In this document: positions 41,909 through 50,948 of the stretch, one piece after another | Layout of the letters: each line of letters starts with the position of its first letter | Position numbering within the stretch: position 1 is the stretch's first letter | DNA from: Thermoplasmata archaeon | GTDB lineage: Archaea > Thermoplasmatota > Thermoplasmata > Lutacidiplasmatales > UBA184 | DNA length: 64,000 nucleotides | Assembly (NCBI GenBank): GCA_028864975.1 | Contig: JAGWLG010000005.1 | Location: 1 to 64,000, forward strand | Direction: 5' to 3' | Program-made: the position numbers and the translations under genes | Notes under the pieces: model-generated | Database searches by the model: none | The model's input: the letters and a program-made list of their open reading frames with translations, nothing else | Told to the model about the DNA's origin: nothing

Positions 41909-43327
41909 TCATTCCTGCGGGGCCGCCTCCTTGGCCGCTCCTCGACCAGGATCGAGGGTCGCACCCTTCCGTCGAAGCTCCTTGGCCAGGGCCTCTCCGC
42001 GGCCGGTCAATCGGTAGACCTTCATGCGACGTGGTCGGCCGCGCACGTGGCGAACGTCGACCAGAAGGATCCCTCCGGCCTCCAGACGTCGTAGGACATT
42101 GGTCAGCGCGTTCTGACGGACCCCGAGGGTCTCGGCCATGCCCTGCTGGGTGAACGCAACCGGTGCGACATCGTCCGCGTGAAGCGCCCCTTGCAAGGCC
42201 AGGTGGACGACGACCCTCTCGGAGACGCGAAGGGCGTCCCGGGACGGAGGTGTCGCCTTCGGACGCGAAGGCCGGGCCGGCCTCGCGGTCACGCCCTGGG
42301 TCGCTCCGGAAACCTCTGGGGGCTTCGGAGGGGATATCGGAACCGTTCCAGGGACGGCCACGGCAACCACGGCCTCGACCGAAGAGCTCGCAGTGGGGGG
42401 GCTCGTGATGGCCGTGGGGGTCGTGGCCACGCTTCCGTCAGTCGTGGCCTGGGTATCAGCGACCTCTCTGCGAGCCTTCGTTTCCCGGCTCTCCTGACCC
42501 GTTCGTATCCCCCCAAGTCGCAGCAGGGCGTAGAGCGCGAGCCCTCCCGAGGCCGCTCCCAGGCCTAGCGCCCAGAACAGAGGCGTGATCTCCAGCGAAG
42601 AGGGAGAAGCCGCCGCGGCGGTGACGTTGACCCACGTCGTGGCTGACGCCGGGGTGCCTTTGGAATCGGTGACCGTGAACGTGACCAGATACGTTCCCGC
42701 ATCTCGGTACGAATGATCGAGCGCGATCCCCGTTCCGCTCGATGCGTCCCCGAAGGTCCAGGAGTAGGAAGCGTACGTGCCGGTGCCTCCCGTCACGCGG
42801 CCCTCGAAGGAGACCGTCAGCGGCGCTTCCCCTCCCAGAGGCGAGGCCACGATCGAGACCTCTAACGCCGAAGGCACGACATGGATGGTGATGTTGGCGC
42901 TCGAGGTCCTGAGGCCCTCGTGCACCGTAACGGTCGTGTCGAAGTACCCCGCGTGGCCGTAGGTGTGGTATCTGGGGTCCCAGGGCGCATGGCTCGAGAC
43001 GTTGACATCGGGAGTTCCGTCGCCGAAGCTCCAGTTGTAGCTTGTCGGTACCCCCGAGATCGCGGTCGCGTTCAACAAGACGACCAGGGGAACCCCGCCG
43101 TAGCTAGGGGTCGCGGAAAGCGCGACGAGGAAGAGGGGCTCCGGGGAAGTCGAGGCCTCCTCCGGCGCCGTCCCCGCCCCAGGGGTCCCTGAGAAGAAGA
43201 GGAGGAGGACCCCGAGGAGCAGGGTGATGACCAGGCGCCGAACGTGGCGTACGTAGCACCTCAAGGCGAATGTCGGCACCCTGTAGGAGCGATATGGGCA
43301 TTTGCTCCCGGGGCCGGTACCCCACAC
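41909..43327 (-). CDS. PKD-ectodomain transmembrane protein with cytoplasmic winged-helix domain
   Basis: Up to 472 residues. Signal/anchor (VRRLVITLLLGVLLLFFSG, about 29-47). Two PKD modules outside the cell (YNWSFGDGTPDVNVSS; YSWTFGDASSGTGIALDHSY). A membrane helix (TPLFWALGLGAASGGLALYALL, about 248-272), then a disordered 90-residue linker. The C-terminal winged helix is at 363-455 (VVVHLALQGALHADDVAPVA, FTQQGMAETLGVRQNALTNV, then GRPRRMKVYRLTGRG). This is a one-component membrane regulator: ligand outside, DNA binding inside. The start is uncertain: GTG at 43327 (7 bases after the HIT stop) or GTG at 43279. The winged helix is clearly related to the one ending the STAND ATPase at 47735. 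Confidence 0.78.
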   Translation of the reverse strand: MWGTGPGSKCPYRSYRVPTFALRCYVRHVRRLVITLLLGVLLLFFSGTPGAGTAPEEASTSPEPLFLVALSATPSYGGVPLVVLLNATAISGVPTSYNWSFGDGTPDVNVSSHAPWDPRYHTYGHAGYFDTTVTVHEGLRTSSANITIHVVPSALEVSIVASPLGGEAPLTVSFEGRVTGGTGTYASYSWTFGDASSGTGIALDHSYRDAGTYLVTFTVTDSKGTPASATTWVNVTAAAASPSSLEITPLFWALGLGAASGGLALYALLRLGGIRTGQESRETKARREVADTQATTDGSVATTPTAITSPPTASSSVEAVVAVAVPGTVPISPPKPPEVSGATQGVTARPARPSRPKATPPSRDALRVSERVVVHLALQGALHADDVAPVAFTQQGMAETLGVRQNALTNVLRRLEAGGILLVDVRHVRGRPRRMKVYRLTGRGEALAKELRRKGATLDPGRGAAKEAAPQE

Positions 43328-43333
43328 CGGCGA

Positions 43334-43765
43334 TCAGGCCTTCTCTCTGAGGACGGCCGCCGTCTTGCTGAGCTCATCAGGGCTCGTAGGTTGGACCTTC
43401 ATCTCCCACCATTCCTGGAGTGCGAGGTCGTCCCCCTCCCGCCGGGGGACAACGTGGATGTGGAGGTGCCTCACGCTCTGCTCCGCCGATCTGCCACTCG
43501 AGACGAACAGATTGTTGCCCGTGACCTCGAGGACCTTGCGAAGGCGAAGAGCGGTCCACCGCGCGAGCTCGGCCACCTCCGCCCAATCCTCGGGAGTCAC
43601 CTCTGTGAGGTCCGCCGCATGGGCCTTCGGGATGACCAGCGAGTGTCCCCAGCTTATCGGGTTGACATCGAGGAAGGCGAGGGCGCGGGGCGACTCGCGG
43701 ATCCGGTGGGAAGGGATCTCTCCCTTGGCGATGGCGCAGAAGACGCAGGGGGGTCCGCTACCCAT
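43334..43765 (-). CDS. HIT-family nucleotide hydrolase/transferase
   Basis: A 143-residue protein. The N-terminal CVFCAIAKGEIPSHRI has a zinc-binding C7xxC10, LDVNPISWGHSLVIPKAHAADL follows, and the catalytic triad HLHIHVVPR has His100, 102 and 104. HIT proteins hydrolyse nucleoside phosphoramidates or dinucleoside polyphosphates. It ends 6 bases before the earliest start of the membrane regulator on the same strand, so the two probably share a transcript. Whether the link is functional is not known. Confidence 0.92.
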   Translation of the reverse strand: MGSGPPCVFCAIAKGEIPSHRIRESPRALAFLDVNPISWGHSLVIPKAHAADLTEVTPEDWAEVAELARWTALRLRKVLEVTGNNLFVSSGRSAEQSVRHLHIHVVPRREGDDLALQEWWEMKVQPTSPDELSKTAAVLREKA

Positions 43766-43828
43766 GCAACCAAGAGCGAGCGGGGTGGCTTTGAACCTAC
43801 CGACATGGGCTCCTAAGCGAAGCTCGGC

Positions 43829-46800
43829 TCACCGCGCGCCAAACGGAGGCATCTCGAGACTCCTCTGACGGAGGGCGATCGCCCCGCTCTGAGGGTCGAA
43901 CTCGATCCTCTCGGAAAGGATCGTGGGGGGGTGTCGGACCTGTGTCGCCCCCCCTGCTGGGGTCGATGGCGACGGTTTCGAAGTGTCGCCCGGAGCCGGA
44001 GACGCGCCGGACGCAACAAGGCCCCCGGACGCTCTCCTTCGAGGGGGGCGAAGGAGGAGGAAACCCGCCAGAGCCGTGATCCCCACCGTACCAAGGACCA
44101 GTCCCGCCACGATGGCCGGGTCCCCAAGGGCCGAGCCCGACCTGGCCCCACCTGGCGCACTGACCTGGACGTACAGCACGCTGCTGATACCCCGTCGCCC
44201 CGATGCATCGGTCACCAGGACGAAGACCGCATACTCGCCCGTCATCGCGAACGTGTGCGTGGTGGAGAGCGAGGTCGAGCTGAACGTGGTCCCATCTCCG
44301 AAGTTCCAGAGAACCTGATACGGCACAGCTCCGCCCTGTACGACCGCCGTGAACTGCGTCGGACTGCCCTCTCGCGGGAAGGACGAGCTCCAGAAGCTGA
44401 CGTTCAGAGGAAGGTCCCCTCCCCCGCAGGATGTCGCGTTGACGATGGCGATCGCGGGAAGGGTCGCCGAGTCCCCCACTTGGTCCTCCACGGTGAGACG
44501 GGGATGATAGGTTCCCGGGACCGAGTAGTTGTACGAGATGGTCGCGGGGCCCTGGACCGTGCCCGCTCCGGTGAAGTTCCAGAGGAAGGTGTACGGGGGG
44601 ACTCCCCCCGTCGCGGAAGCCTGAAAGACGACGTTGACCGGCGCGCAGGCGCTGACGCTGGTCGCCGTGGCCGATCCCACGAGGACGGTGCCGTTCCCTC
44701 CCCCGCCGCTCTCGTTGACCTGGATGCGCAGCGACGCGATGGCGCTGTTCCCCCCGCTGTCGTTGACGAGAACGGTGGCCTCGTAGGTACCGGGGGTCGG
44801 GTAGGTATAGGCCGGGCAGGCCTCGGAAGACGCTCCCCCGTTCCCGAAGGTCCACGCATAGGTGTAGGGCGCGAGCCCTCCCGCGACCTGGGCACAGAAC
44901 TGGACCGCGAGCGGCGCCGTACCGCTCGTAGGCTCGCCCGAGACCTGGATCAGGACCGACGAGGAGCCGTTAGGGTCGACCGTGACCATCAACGCGGCGC
45001 TTGTCGCAGAGTTCCCGCGGGCATCCGTGACGAGAAGCTGGACAGTGAAAGTTCCGGTCGCGTAGATGGTGCAACTGAAGCTCGCGTTCCTGGGAGCGGT
45101 GCAGGGGACCCCCGTCCAAGCGAAGGCATAGGGGGGAGCGCCGCCGGAGGCCGCTCCGGTGAACTGGACGAGCAAAGGCGCGACCCCGGTCGTCGGATCC
45201 GCGGAAGCCGTGGCCGAGAGCGCTGGGGGTGAGGTGACGACGACGGTCACGCTGGTCGATGCGGAAGCGCCCGTCGAGTCGGTGGCCACGACGGTGGCGG
45301 TGAAGGTTCCTGGCGTCGAATAGATGTGACTCACCGTGGCCCCCGTGGCCGTCGAACCGTCGCCGAGGTCCCAGCTCCAAGAGTAGGGGGGCGATCCCCC
45401 CGCCGTGGCGGCGTCCAGGGTGCAGGGAGTTCCAAAGCCGACGGGGTCCGGCGTGGCGCTCGCCGCTACATGGAGCGTGGTCGAACTGGTCACGTTCAGC
45501 GTCCAGGTGTCACCAAAGAGGGTGGTCGACGTGCCGCCCCCGAAGTAGAGGACGTACCCCTCGGCGGGGTCGTAGGCCATGGCGGCGCCGGCACGGCCGT
45601 CGGGCATCGCCGTGAGCAGACTCGTCAAGTTCGTCCAGTTCGCTCCCGACAGGCTCCACAGCTCTACACAGCTGGTCGGGCCGCTGCAGGAATGCCGCGG
45701 CCACGTGTCCGTGAAAGGGAGGAGGACCCCTTGAGCGGCCGGATCGTCGACCATCTGCTCCCACCCCCCGAAGGGCGGCTCTGGGCTCCACGTATCGACC
45801 TTCCATGCCCCGTTCTGGTACAGACAGGTCCCGTAGGTGTCGTTCCCCCCTACGGAGACCAAGTAGGCGTCGGTCGAGTCGAAGGTGAGAGGGTCAAGGA
45901 GGGTGCAAGAGTCGACCGCAGCATCCTGCCACCAGGTCCCCGCGTGGTAGAAATCGAGCGGGCTCGCTGACGGGGTAGGGTTCGGGTAGCGCCCGATCAA
46001 GGCTACCGCAGCCGCGACCGGGTCGTAGGTAAGGTCCGGGGCGTACGACCATGACCCGAGGGACGAGGGAAGGGTCCCTTCCAGCTGCCACTGGTCATTG
46101 GAGAAGACCCAGACATCGTTCAGACCACGGACCGAGCTGTTGGACCCGCCCACGAGGAGGAGGTACCCGTCCGCAGCGTCGTACGTCATCATCGCGCCGT
46201 AGCGCGGTGAGGGGGCGGTCGAGAGTCCCGCCGAGAGGTTGGTCCAGACCCCGTGCTCGAAGGCCCACGTGTCGCCGAGGGGGGCGCTCCTCGCGCCCGC
46301 TCCCCCGAAGAGGAGCACGGCCTGCATGGCCGGGTCGTAGGCGGCCGCCGCCCCCGTCCGAGCCGAAGGGGAGGCAGGGGTGGTGAGGAGGGTCCAGGCA
46401 GCGGATACCGTCGGAGGCGTCACCGTGATGGTGAGATTGACGAACGCATGCCAAGGCTGGGCCTGGGTATCGATCGCCTCGAAGGTCACGAGATAGGTCC
46501 CTGGGGCTGTGAACGTGTGGGCACCGAAGGTCCAGGTGCCGGTCCGGGCGTAGCAGTAACTGTTGCTCGGCCCCGCCCTCGCCCCATCGCCGTAGTCGAA
46601 GCTGCAGTCATAGTAGTAGTAACCGGCGGGGTCCCCCCTCACGGAGGTCTCAAACCCGACGGTGAGCGGCGCGGGACCCGCCGTCCTCGAGGCGTTCGCC
46701 CAGGCTTGCAGAACGAAGGAGGGCGACACTCCCGCCGGAGCGCCGTCGGTTTGAGGACCCGATGGGCCCTCTACCACGCTGCCGCGCGCGAGCGTTTCTG

Positions 46801-47095
46801 CCCAAGGGGGTGCGAGCTGCGGTCCGAGCCGTTGACCCGGGAGCTGCCAGTGGTCGACCGGCTCCCACAGGTGGGCCATGGCGTCCGATCGGACCTCCGT
46901 GGGGGTCGGCGAGTGGGCAGCCAACGACAGCGCCCCCGACACCGGGTCCGATAGCGGGCGTCCTGCATGGACAGCAAGCCCCGCTGGGAGGATGCTCAGA
47001 AGGAGCATCATGACCAAGAGGAGCACCATCGCCGTATCGGTCGAGCTCCTGGAGGGTCTGGGGCAGCAGCCCATTGACGGGCGCGATGCATTCAT
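43829..47095 (-). CDS. Giant PKD-kelch-PKD surface protein with C-terminal anchor
   Basis: A 1088-residue protein. Signal/anchor (MVLLLVMMLLLSILPAGLAV), a first PKD-type module with CSFDYGDGARAGPSNSYC (about 120-230), six kelch-like repeats (for example AYDPAMQAVLLFGGAG, MTYDAADGYLLLVGGS, MAYDPAEGYVLYFGGG), then about five PKD-type modules (WSWDLGDGS, YAWTFGNGG, VLWNFGDGT). A membrane helix (PAIVAGLVLGTVGITALAGFLLL) and a cytoplasmic tail of about 80 residues follow. One module carries a Cys pair (GVPCTAPRNASFSC). It differs from the other kelch proteins by having a PKD module in front. It is transcribed away from a promoter region rich in repeats (47147-47209). Confidence 0.8.
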   Translation of the reverse strand: MNASRPSMGCCPRPSRSSTDTAMVLLLVMMLLLSILPAGLAVHAGRPLSDPVSGALSLAAHSPTPTEVRSDAMAHLWEPVDHWQLPGQRLGPQLAPPWAETLARGSVVEGPSGPQTDGAPAGVSPSFVLQAWANASRTAGPAPLTVGFETSVRGDPAGYYYYDCSFDYGDGARAGPSNSYCYARTGTWTFGAHTFTAPGTYLVTFEAIDTQAQPWHAFVNLTITVTPPTVSAAWTLLTTPASPSARTGAAAAYDPAMQAVLLFGGAGARSAPLGDTWAFEHGVWTNLSAGLSTAPSPRYGAMMTYDAADGYLLLVGGSNSSVRGLNDVWVFSNDQWQLEGTLPSSLGSWSYAPDLTYDPVAAAVALIGRYPNPTPSASPLDFYHAGTWWQDAAVDSCTLLDPLTFDSTDAYLVSVGGNDTYGTCLYQNGAWKVDTWSPEPPFGGWEQMVDDPAAQGVLLPFTDTWPRHSCSGPTSCVELWSLSGANWTNLTSLLTAMPDGRAGAAMAYDPAEGYVLYFGGGTSTTLFGDTWTLNVTSSTTLHVAASATPDPVGFGTPCTLDAATAGGSPPYSWSWDLGDGSTATGATVSHIYSTPGTFTATVVATDSTGASASTSVTVVVTSPPALSATASADPTTGVAPLLVQFTGAASGGAPPYAFAWTGVPCTAPRNASFSCTIYATGTFTVQLLVTDARGNSATSAALMVTVDPNGSSSVLIQVSGEPTSGTAPLAVQFCAQVAGGLAPYTYAWTFGNGGASSEACPAYTYPTPGTYEATVLVNDSGGNSAIASLRIQVNESGGGGNGTVLVGSATATSVSACAPVNVVFQASATGGVPPYTFLWNFTGAGTVQGPATISYNYSVPGTYHPRLTVEDQVGDSATLPAIAIVNATSCGGGDLPLNVSFWSSSFPREGSPTQFTAVVQGGAVPYQVLWNFGDGTTFSSTSLSTTHTFAMTGEYAVFVLVTDASGRRGISSVLYVQVSAPGGARSGSALGDPAIVAGLVLGTVGITALAGFLLLRPPRRRASGGLVASGASPAPGDTSKPSPSTPAGGATQVRHPPTILSERIEFDPQSGAIALRQRSLEMPPFGAR

Positions 47096-47146
47096 GGTGG
47101 CACCGCGATGAATCTGTGTTCTCTCCGTTCAAATATCGAACTCAAA

Positions 47147-47209
47147 GATACGCTGAGGATACGCCACGAACAGGACGCCCGTAGCGTATCCGGGTCGTAG
47201 CTCGCTACG
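47147..47209. promoter_or_regulatory. Cluster of inverted and direct repeats between divergent genes
   Basis: GATACGCT (47147-47154) and GATACGCC (47158-47165) are direct repeats. AGCGTATC (47183-47190) is the inverted form of the first. A perfect hairpin CGTAGC-TC-GCTACG follows at 47196-47209. The cluster lies between the giant surface protein (start 47095, minus) and the small Cys protein (start 47283, plus). Confidence 0.55.
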
Positions 47210-47253
47210 GATCCTTGGCGACCTCCCCACTCATCATCGGCGCGGGAGGAGAT

Positions 47254-47260
47254 GTTTTAG
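47254..47260 (+). promoter_or_regulatory. TATA-like box for the small Cys protein
   Basis: GTTTTAG ends 22 nt before the ATG at 47283. Confidence 0.45.
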
Positions 47261-47282
47261 GCGCCACCTATTCGCGCCCCCC

Positions 47283-47522
47283 ATGACCCTCACTCGGCGT
47301 TCGGCCATGGCTCCGAAAGGGGCCTACTGCTTCGGATGCAACCAGGCCATCGACGGCGGGGCACCTTCGGTCCGCTTCGAGAGCGACCTTGTCCCCGCCC
47401 CGGACCGCCCCGAGCTGGCAAACCTCTACTTCCACCCTGGCCATCTCCTTCGCTATGCTCGTCGCCGGAACTGGACCGAGCTTGCCTCTTTCCTTGAAGC
47501 TAATACTCCGTCGAGCTGGTGA
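47283..47522 (+). CDS. Small CxxC protein
   Basis: A 79-residue protein with CFGC at residues 16-19 (GAYCFGCNQAIDGG) and later His (YFHPGHLLRYARRR), so one possible metal site of Cys-Cys-His-His type. There is no membrane span. An internal ATG at 47307 would give a 71-residue form, but the TATA-like box supports 47283. It precedes the STAND ATPase gene (212-base gap) on the same strand. Possibly a small zinc-binding adaptor; not assigned. Confidence 0.5.
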   Translation: MTLTRRSAMAPKGAYCFGCNQAIDGGAPSVRFESDLVPAPDRPELANLYFHPGHLLRYARRRNWTELASFLEANTPSSW

Positions 47523-47734
47523 TCCTGTTCCGGGCTCTCGGGCACCGAGGGTCCGTGGTCTGCGATGACGAGGAGGGCCCCGGGACCCTGAGTCGTTGTG
47601 TCGTCCTCCACGGGGACGGGAGAGGTGGAGCACCCGAACCCCACTCGAAGAGATGCTGCTCCTCGGTCGGGCCCTTCTTCGGGGAGCATCTCCTCCCGTG
47701 AACACCTAATGCCCCTCAAGATTCTCCTACGAAC
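47523..47734. other. Gap between the small Cys gene and the STAND gene
   Basis: A 212-base stretch with no convincing gene. Short open frames run in both directions but have no family or start signal. A CTAATG at about 47707-47712, some 23-27 nt before the STAND GTG, is the only promoter-like sequence. Confidence 0.4.
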
Positions 47735-50700
47735 GTGGGGCATTCCCCGTCAAGTTCCCGAGCGATGAAGACCGGGACCCCGAGCTCGGACATCCCAGGA
47801 CTCTCGAGGTCTGCCCAGCTCGTGGGCCGGCGAGAGGTCATGGCCGAGCTCCGACGGATCCTTCTGGCCGCGAAGGAGGGGACCGGCTCCACGGTCGCGC
47901 TCACAGGCCCCGGTGGGATCGGGAAGACGAGCCTCCTCCGGTGGCTGGACGAGGAAGCGCGGGGCGAGGGCTTTGCAGTGCGGATGGGTTTCTGCTTGCA
48001 GGGGATCGACGCGCCTTTCTTTGCCTTCGAGCAGGTCTGGGGAGCATCGTCAGCCATACGTGACCCACCGGAGAGCCCGGCCGGGTCTAGTGCCGCGGCC
48101 GCGGCGGACGACGACGGGGCCCGGCTCGCGGCCGGGCCTGCGCAGCACGCCTCCATGGAACTCCGGCCGCAAGAGACGGGAGCCCTCCCGGGACGTCCTC
48201 TCCCTTTCCTCGGGCAGGCCGATGACGAGATCCCCCCGTCGGTCACGCTCCTACGATACCGGGAAGAGCTCGCGCAGGCCTCGAGCCAACGCCCGTTCCT
48301 CCTCCTGCTTGACGACCTGCAGTGGGCGGATCCCCAGTCCCTTCAGGCGCTGCAGTTCCTCGCTCGAAACCTGAGCGAGCTCCGCGCGTTCGTGGTCGTC
48401 GCCTTACGCGACGACCCGCACTCCCTCCAGGGGACCGACCCGGCCGAGGGACCGACGGTCGGGGAGACCATCGACCAACTGGTACGGGAGCGGACCCTTC
48501 GCCGCTTCTCCCTCTCCCCCTTCACTCGCGGAGAGGTCCGCCGTCTGGTCGCCAACGCGCTCGGGGGGGGCGTAGTCTCCGGAGAAAGCGAAGCGATGCT
48601 CCAGATCCTGACCGAACGAAGCGGAGGGATCCCCTACTACGTCGAGGAGCTCCTCCAGCAGCTGCGTTCGGAGGGCTACGTCGAGCGCGTCCGTGGAGGT
48701 TGGAAGCTCCGGCCCCCGGAGTCCTGGAAGGGTGCGCGTCGCTCGGGGGAAGGGCCCCGAGCGCCCATCCCCCTCTCGCTCCAGCGCCTGCTCAGGGCCA
48801 AGGTCTCGCCGCTCTCCCCGTCGGAGCGACGCGTTCTCGAGGTCGGGGCGGTGGTGGGGCTCCGCTTCGACCTTGAAGCCGTTGCCGCCGTCACGGGGCT
48901 CGGGGGTGCCGAGACCGAGTCGGTCTCCCGAAAGCTCTCGGAGGGGAGCCCGCTCCTGGTCCCCCCGGGAGGGGGTGGGGCTTCCTGGTCGTTCGTCCAC
49001 CCTCTGCTGTGGGAATACCTCCTCCACGAGCTGGCCCCGGGGTCCTTGCGGCGCATCTCTCAGGACCTCGCGACGTGGTGGGAGGTCCATCGCCCTCAGG
49101 AGATCGGGCGGATCGCGGGGTTCTACCATGCCGCTGGCGATGCGCGACGGGGACCGCCATCGATCCGTCGGGCGCTCGAGCATGCCCGACGGTCCCTCGC
49201 CTTGGACCAGGTCGAGACCTACCTGGGGTGGCTGCGGGAGCTGCTCCTGGAGCAGGGAACTTCGACGGCCCTCGTCGTCGAGGAGCAGTTGTTCATCGTC
49301 GACGCCCTGCGCTCGCTGGGAGGCTTCGAACATGGTCGTCGGGTCCTCGAGGGCCTCACCGACCTTCCGATCCCTCCCCCCCTGCGAGGCGAGGTCCTGG
49401 TCCGTCTGGCGGATCTGGTCAAGAACTACGATCCAGAGCGGAGCCAGCGACTCCTGACCGACCTCGAGCAGGGGACTTCGGTCGCCGGGCTGGTGCCCTA
49501 CGGGACCCTGCTGGGACGGATCCGCGTCGCCCAGGCCTATCTCCGAAACGAACAGATGGACTACTCCAAGAGCCTGGAGCTCGGCAGCGAGGCGCTCTCC
49601 CTCCTCGGGCCGAAGGGCGACCCGTACGAACGATCTCGTGTGCTCTCGTACCGCGCGTCCGCCCTGGCCAATCTCGGCCGGTTCGAGGAGGCGGCCGCCG
49701 CCTCAGGGGGGGCCCAGGAGATCGCCGAGAACGCGGGGTTGATGGGGATCCTCGAGCAGGCCAAGGTGGGCGCCGCCTATGCTCAGCTCGCCCGGGGCCA
49801 CGTTCGAGAGGCCCACGAGGACTTCCTTGCCGCCACCTCGCTCGCCCGACGGTCCGGCCACATCCCCCTCGTAGTGCACGGGCTGCTCTGCGACTGTCTT
49901 TCCCTCCTCGAGTTGGGTCGGTCCGACGAAGCGCGAAGCTTCGCGGAAGAGGCGAAGCTCCTCGCACGGCAGTTCGGCATGCAACGGTACGTGGCCGAGG
50001 CGGAGGGCACTTTGGCCGCTATCGCCCTTCGTCGTGGTGACACCATCAACGCGGTCCGGCACGGGAAGATCGCGCTGGGCTTGTCCAGTGGCATGGGGGA
50101 GGGCCAGCGGGTCAGCTTCCGTCTGACCCTGATCCGCGCTTACGCCGCCAGGGGGGAGGGGGCGGCGGCGCTGCGGGAGCTCTCCGAGGTCCTTCCCCCC
50201 GGGACGGACCCGAAAAGCGCCAGCTATCCGGACATCGCGCTCACGGGCGCTGAGGCCCTTGAGGCCAACGGACGGTCGGAGGAGGCCCGGGCGTTCCTGG
50301 AGGCCTCCCTCTCAAGGTCGCGCGAGATGCGGCTGCCCCTCATCGAAGCGGACTCGCTCCTCGCGCTCGCGGTCTGGGAGGAGCGCCACGGGGGGGCGGC
50401 GGCCTCGAGTCGACGCCGAAAGGAGGCTGAAGCTATGCTGGCACCGCTCTCGCTCTCCCTCCATGGGCGCCCACCGCCCCTCCTCTCCACCCTGCATGCC
50501 TCCCGCCGCCCTCGCCCCTCCCGGAGCGAGCGAAGGACCCCCGGCCTCTCCACGGGAGACCTCGTCCTCCTGCATCTCCAGCGCAACCTCCGCCACAGCG
50601 CCCTCCTGAGCGACGGAGGGGCCGCACCGGTGGCCCTCACGCAGGAAGGGATCGGAGAGGAACTCGGGCTGTCTCAGGGACGTTTGGCCGCCCCGCTCCA

Positions 50701-50830
50701 ACGGCTCGTGCAACGAGGGCTCGTGAAGTGCGCGGTGTGCCACGTGCAAGGGTTCGAAAGGCGCCGAAAGGCCTACGCGCTCACTCGCAAAGGACTTCTT
50801 GTGGCGAAGGGGCTCCAACCCCGCCGTTGA
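47735..50830 (+). CDS. STAND/AAA ATPase with TPR-like repeats and C-terminal winged helix
   Basis: Up to 1031 residues. After a short N-terminus, SAQLVGRREVMAELRRILLAA opens an AAA_16-type ATPase. Walker A is GPGGIGKTS at 58-66 and Walker B is LLLLDDLQWADP with Asp193-Asp194. A helical sensor region and TPR-like repeats follow from about residue 450 to 900 (RLADLVKNYDPERSQRLLTD; LGRFEEAAAASGGAQEIAEN). The last 80 residues are a winged helix (APVALTQEGIGEELGLSQGR...HVQGFERRRKAYALTRKG). This is the plan of MalT-like STAND signal switches: ligand binding to the repeats drives ATP-dependent assembly, and the winged helix binds DNA. The GTG at 47735 or the ATG at 47765 could be the start. No membrane span. 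Confidence 0.85.
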   Translation: MGHSPSSSRAMKTGTPSSDIPGLSRSAQLVGRREVMAELRRILLAAKEGTGSTVALTGPGGIGKTSLLRWLDEEARGEGFAVRMGFCLQGIDAPFFAFEQVWGASSAIRDPPESPAGSSAAAAADDDGARLAAGPAQHASMELRPQETGALPGRPLPFLGQADDEIPPSVTLLRYREELAQASSQRPFLLLLDDLQWADPQSLQALQFLARNLSELRAFVVVALRDDPHSLQGTDPAEGPTVGETIDQLVRERTLRRFSLSPFTRGEVRRLVANALGGGVVSGESEAMLQILTERSGGIPYYVEELLQQLRSEGYVERVRGGWKLRPPESWKGARRSGEGPRAPIPLSLQRLLRAKVSPLSPSERRVLEVGAVVGLRFDLEAVAAVTGLGGAETESVSRKLSEGSPLLVPPGGGGASWSFVHPLLWEYLLHELAPGSLRRISQDLATWWEVHRPQEIGRIAGFYHAAGDARRGPPSIRRALEHARRSLALDQVETYLGWLRELLLEQGTSTALVVEEQLFIVDALRSLGGFEHGRRVLEGLTDLPIPPPLRGEVLVRLADLVKNYDPERSQRLLTDLEQGTSVAGLVPYGTLLGRIRVAQAYLRNEQMDYSKSLELGSEALSLLGPKGDPYERSRVLSYRASALANLGRFEEAAAASGGAQEIAENAGLMGILEQAKVGAAYAQLARGHVREAHEDFLAATSLARRSGHIPLVVHGLLCDCLSLLELGRSDEARSFAEEAKLLARQFGMQRYVAEAEGTLAAIALRRGDTINAVRHGKIALGLSSGMGEGQRVSFRLTLIRAYAARGEGAAALRELSEVLPPGTDPKSASYPDIALTGAEALEANGRSEEARAFLEASLSRSREMRLPLIEADSLLALAVWEERHGGAAASSRRRKEAEAMLAPLSLSLHGRPPPLLSTLHASRRPRPSRSERRTPGLSTGDLVLLHLQRNLRHSALLSDGGAAPVALTQEGIGEELGLSQGRLAAPLQRLVQRGLVKCAVCHVQGFERRRKAYALTRKGLLVAKGLQPRR

Positions 50831-50900
50831 GCGGTCCCCATTCCCCAAAACGGGGCCTGGGGCCGGACCTCCCCGGTCCGTGTCGGCTCGCCGATTCCGC

Positions 50901-50910
50901 GTATGTATAC
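50901..50910 (+). promoter_or_regulatory. TATA box of the LysM-GH18-amidase gene
   Basis: GTATGTATAC at 50901-50910, with the start of transcription expected near 50930 and a GAGGAG ribosome-binding site at 50942-50947, directly before the ATG at 50949. Confidence 0.55.
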
Positions 50911-50948
50911 AGTCAGGAATAATCCCCCGCCAAGGCGCCTTGAGGAGC

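Noticed and set aside
47519-47701. 60-residue plus-strand frame after the small Cys gene
   Set aside because: Its GTG overlaps the stop of the gene before it, which is attractive, but there is no domain, no membrane span and no codon pattern like the neighbours.
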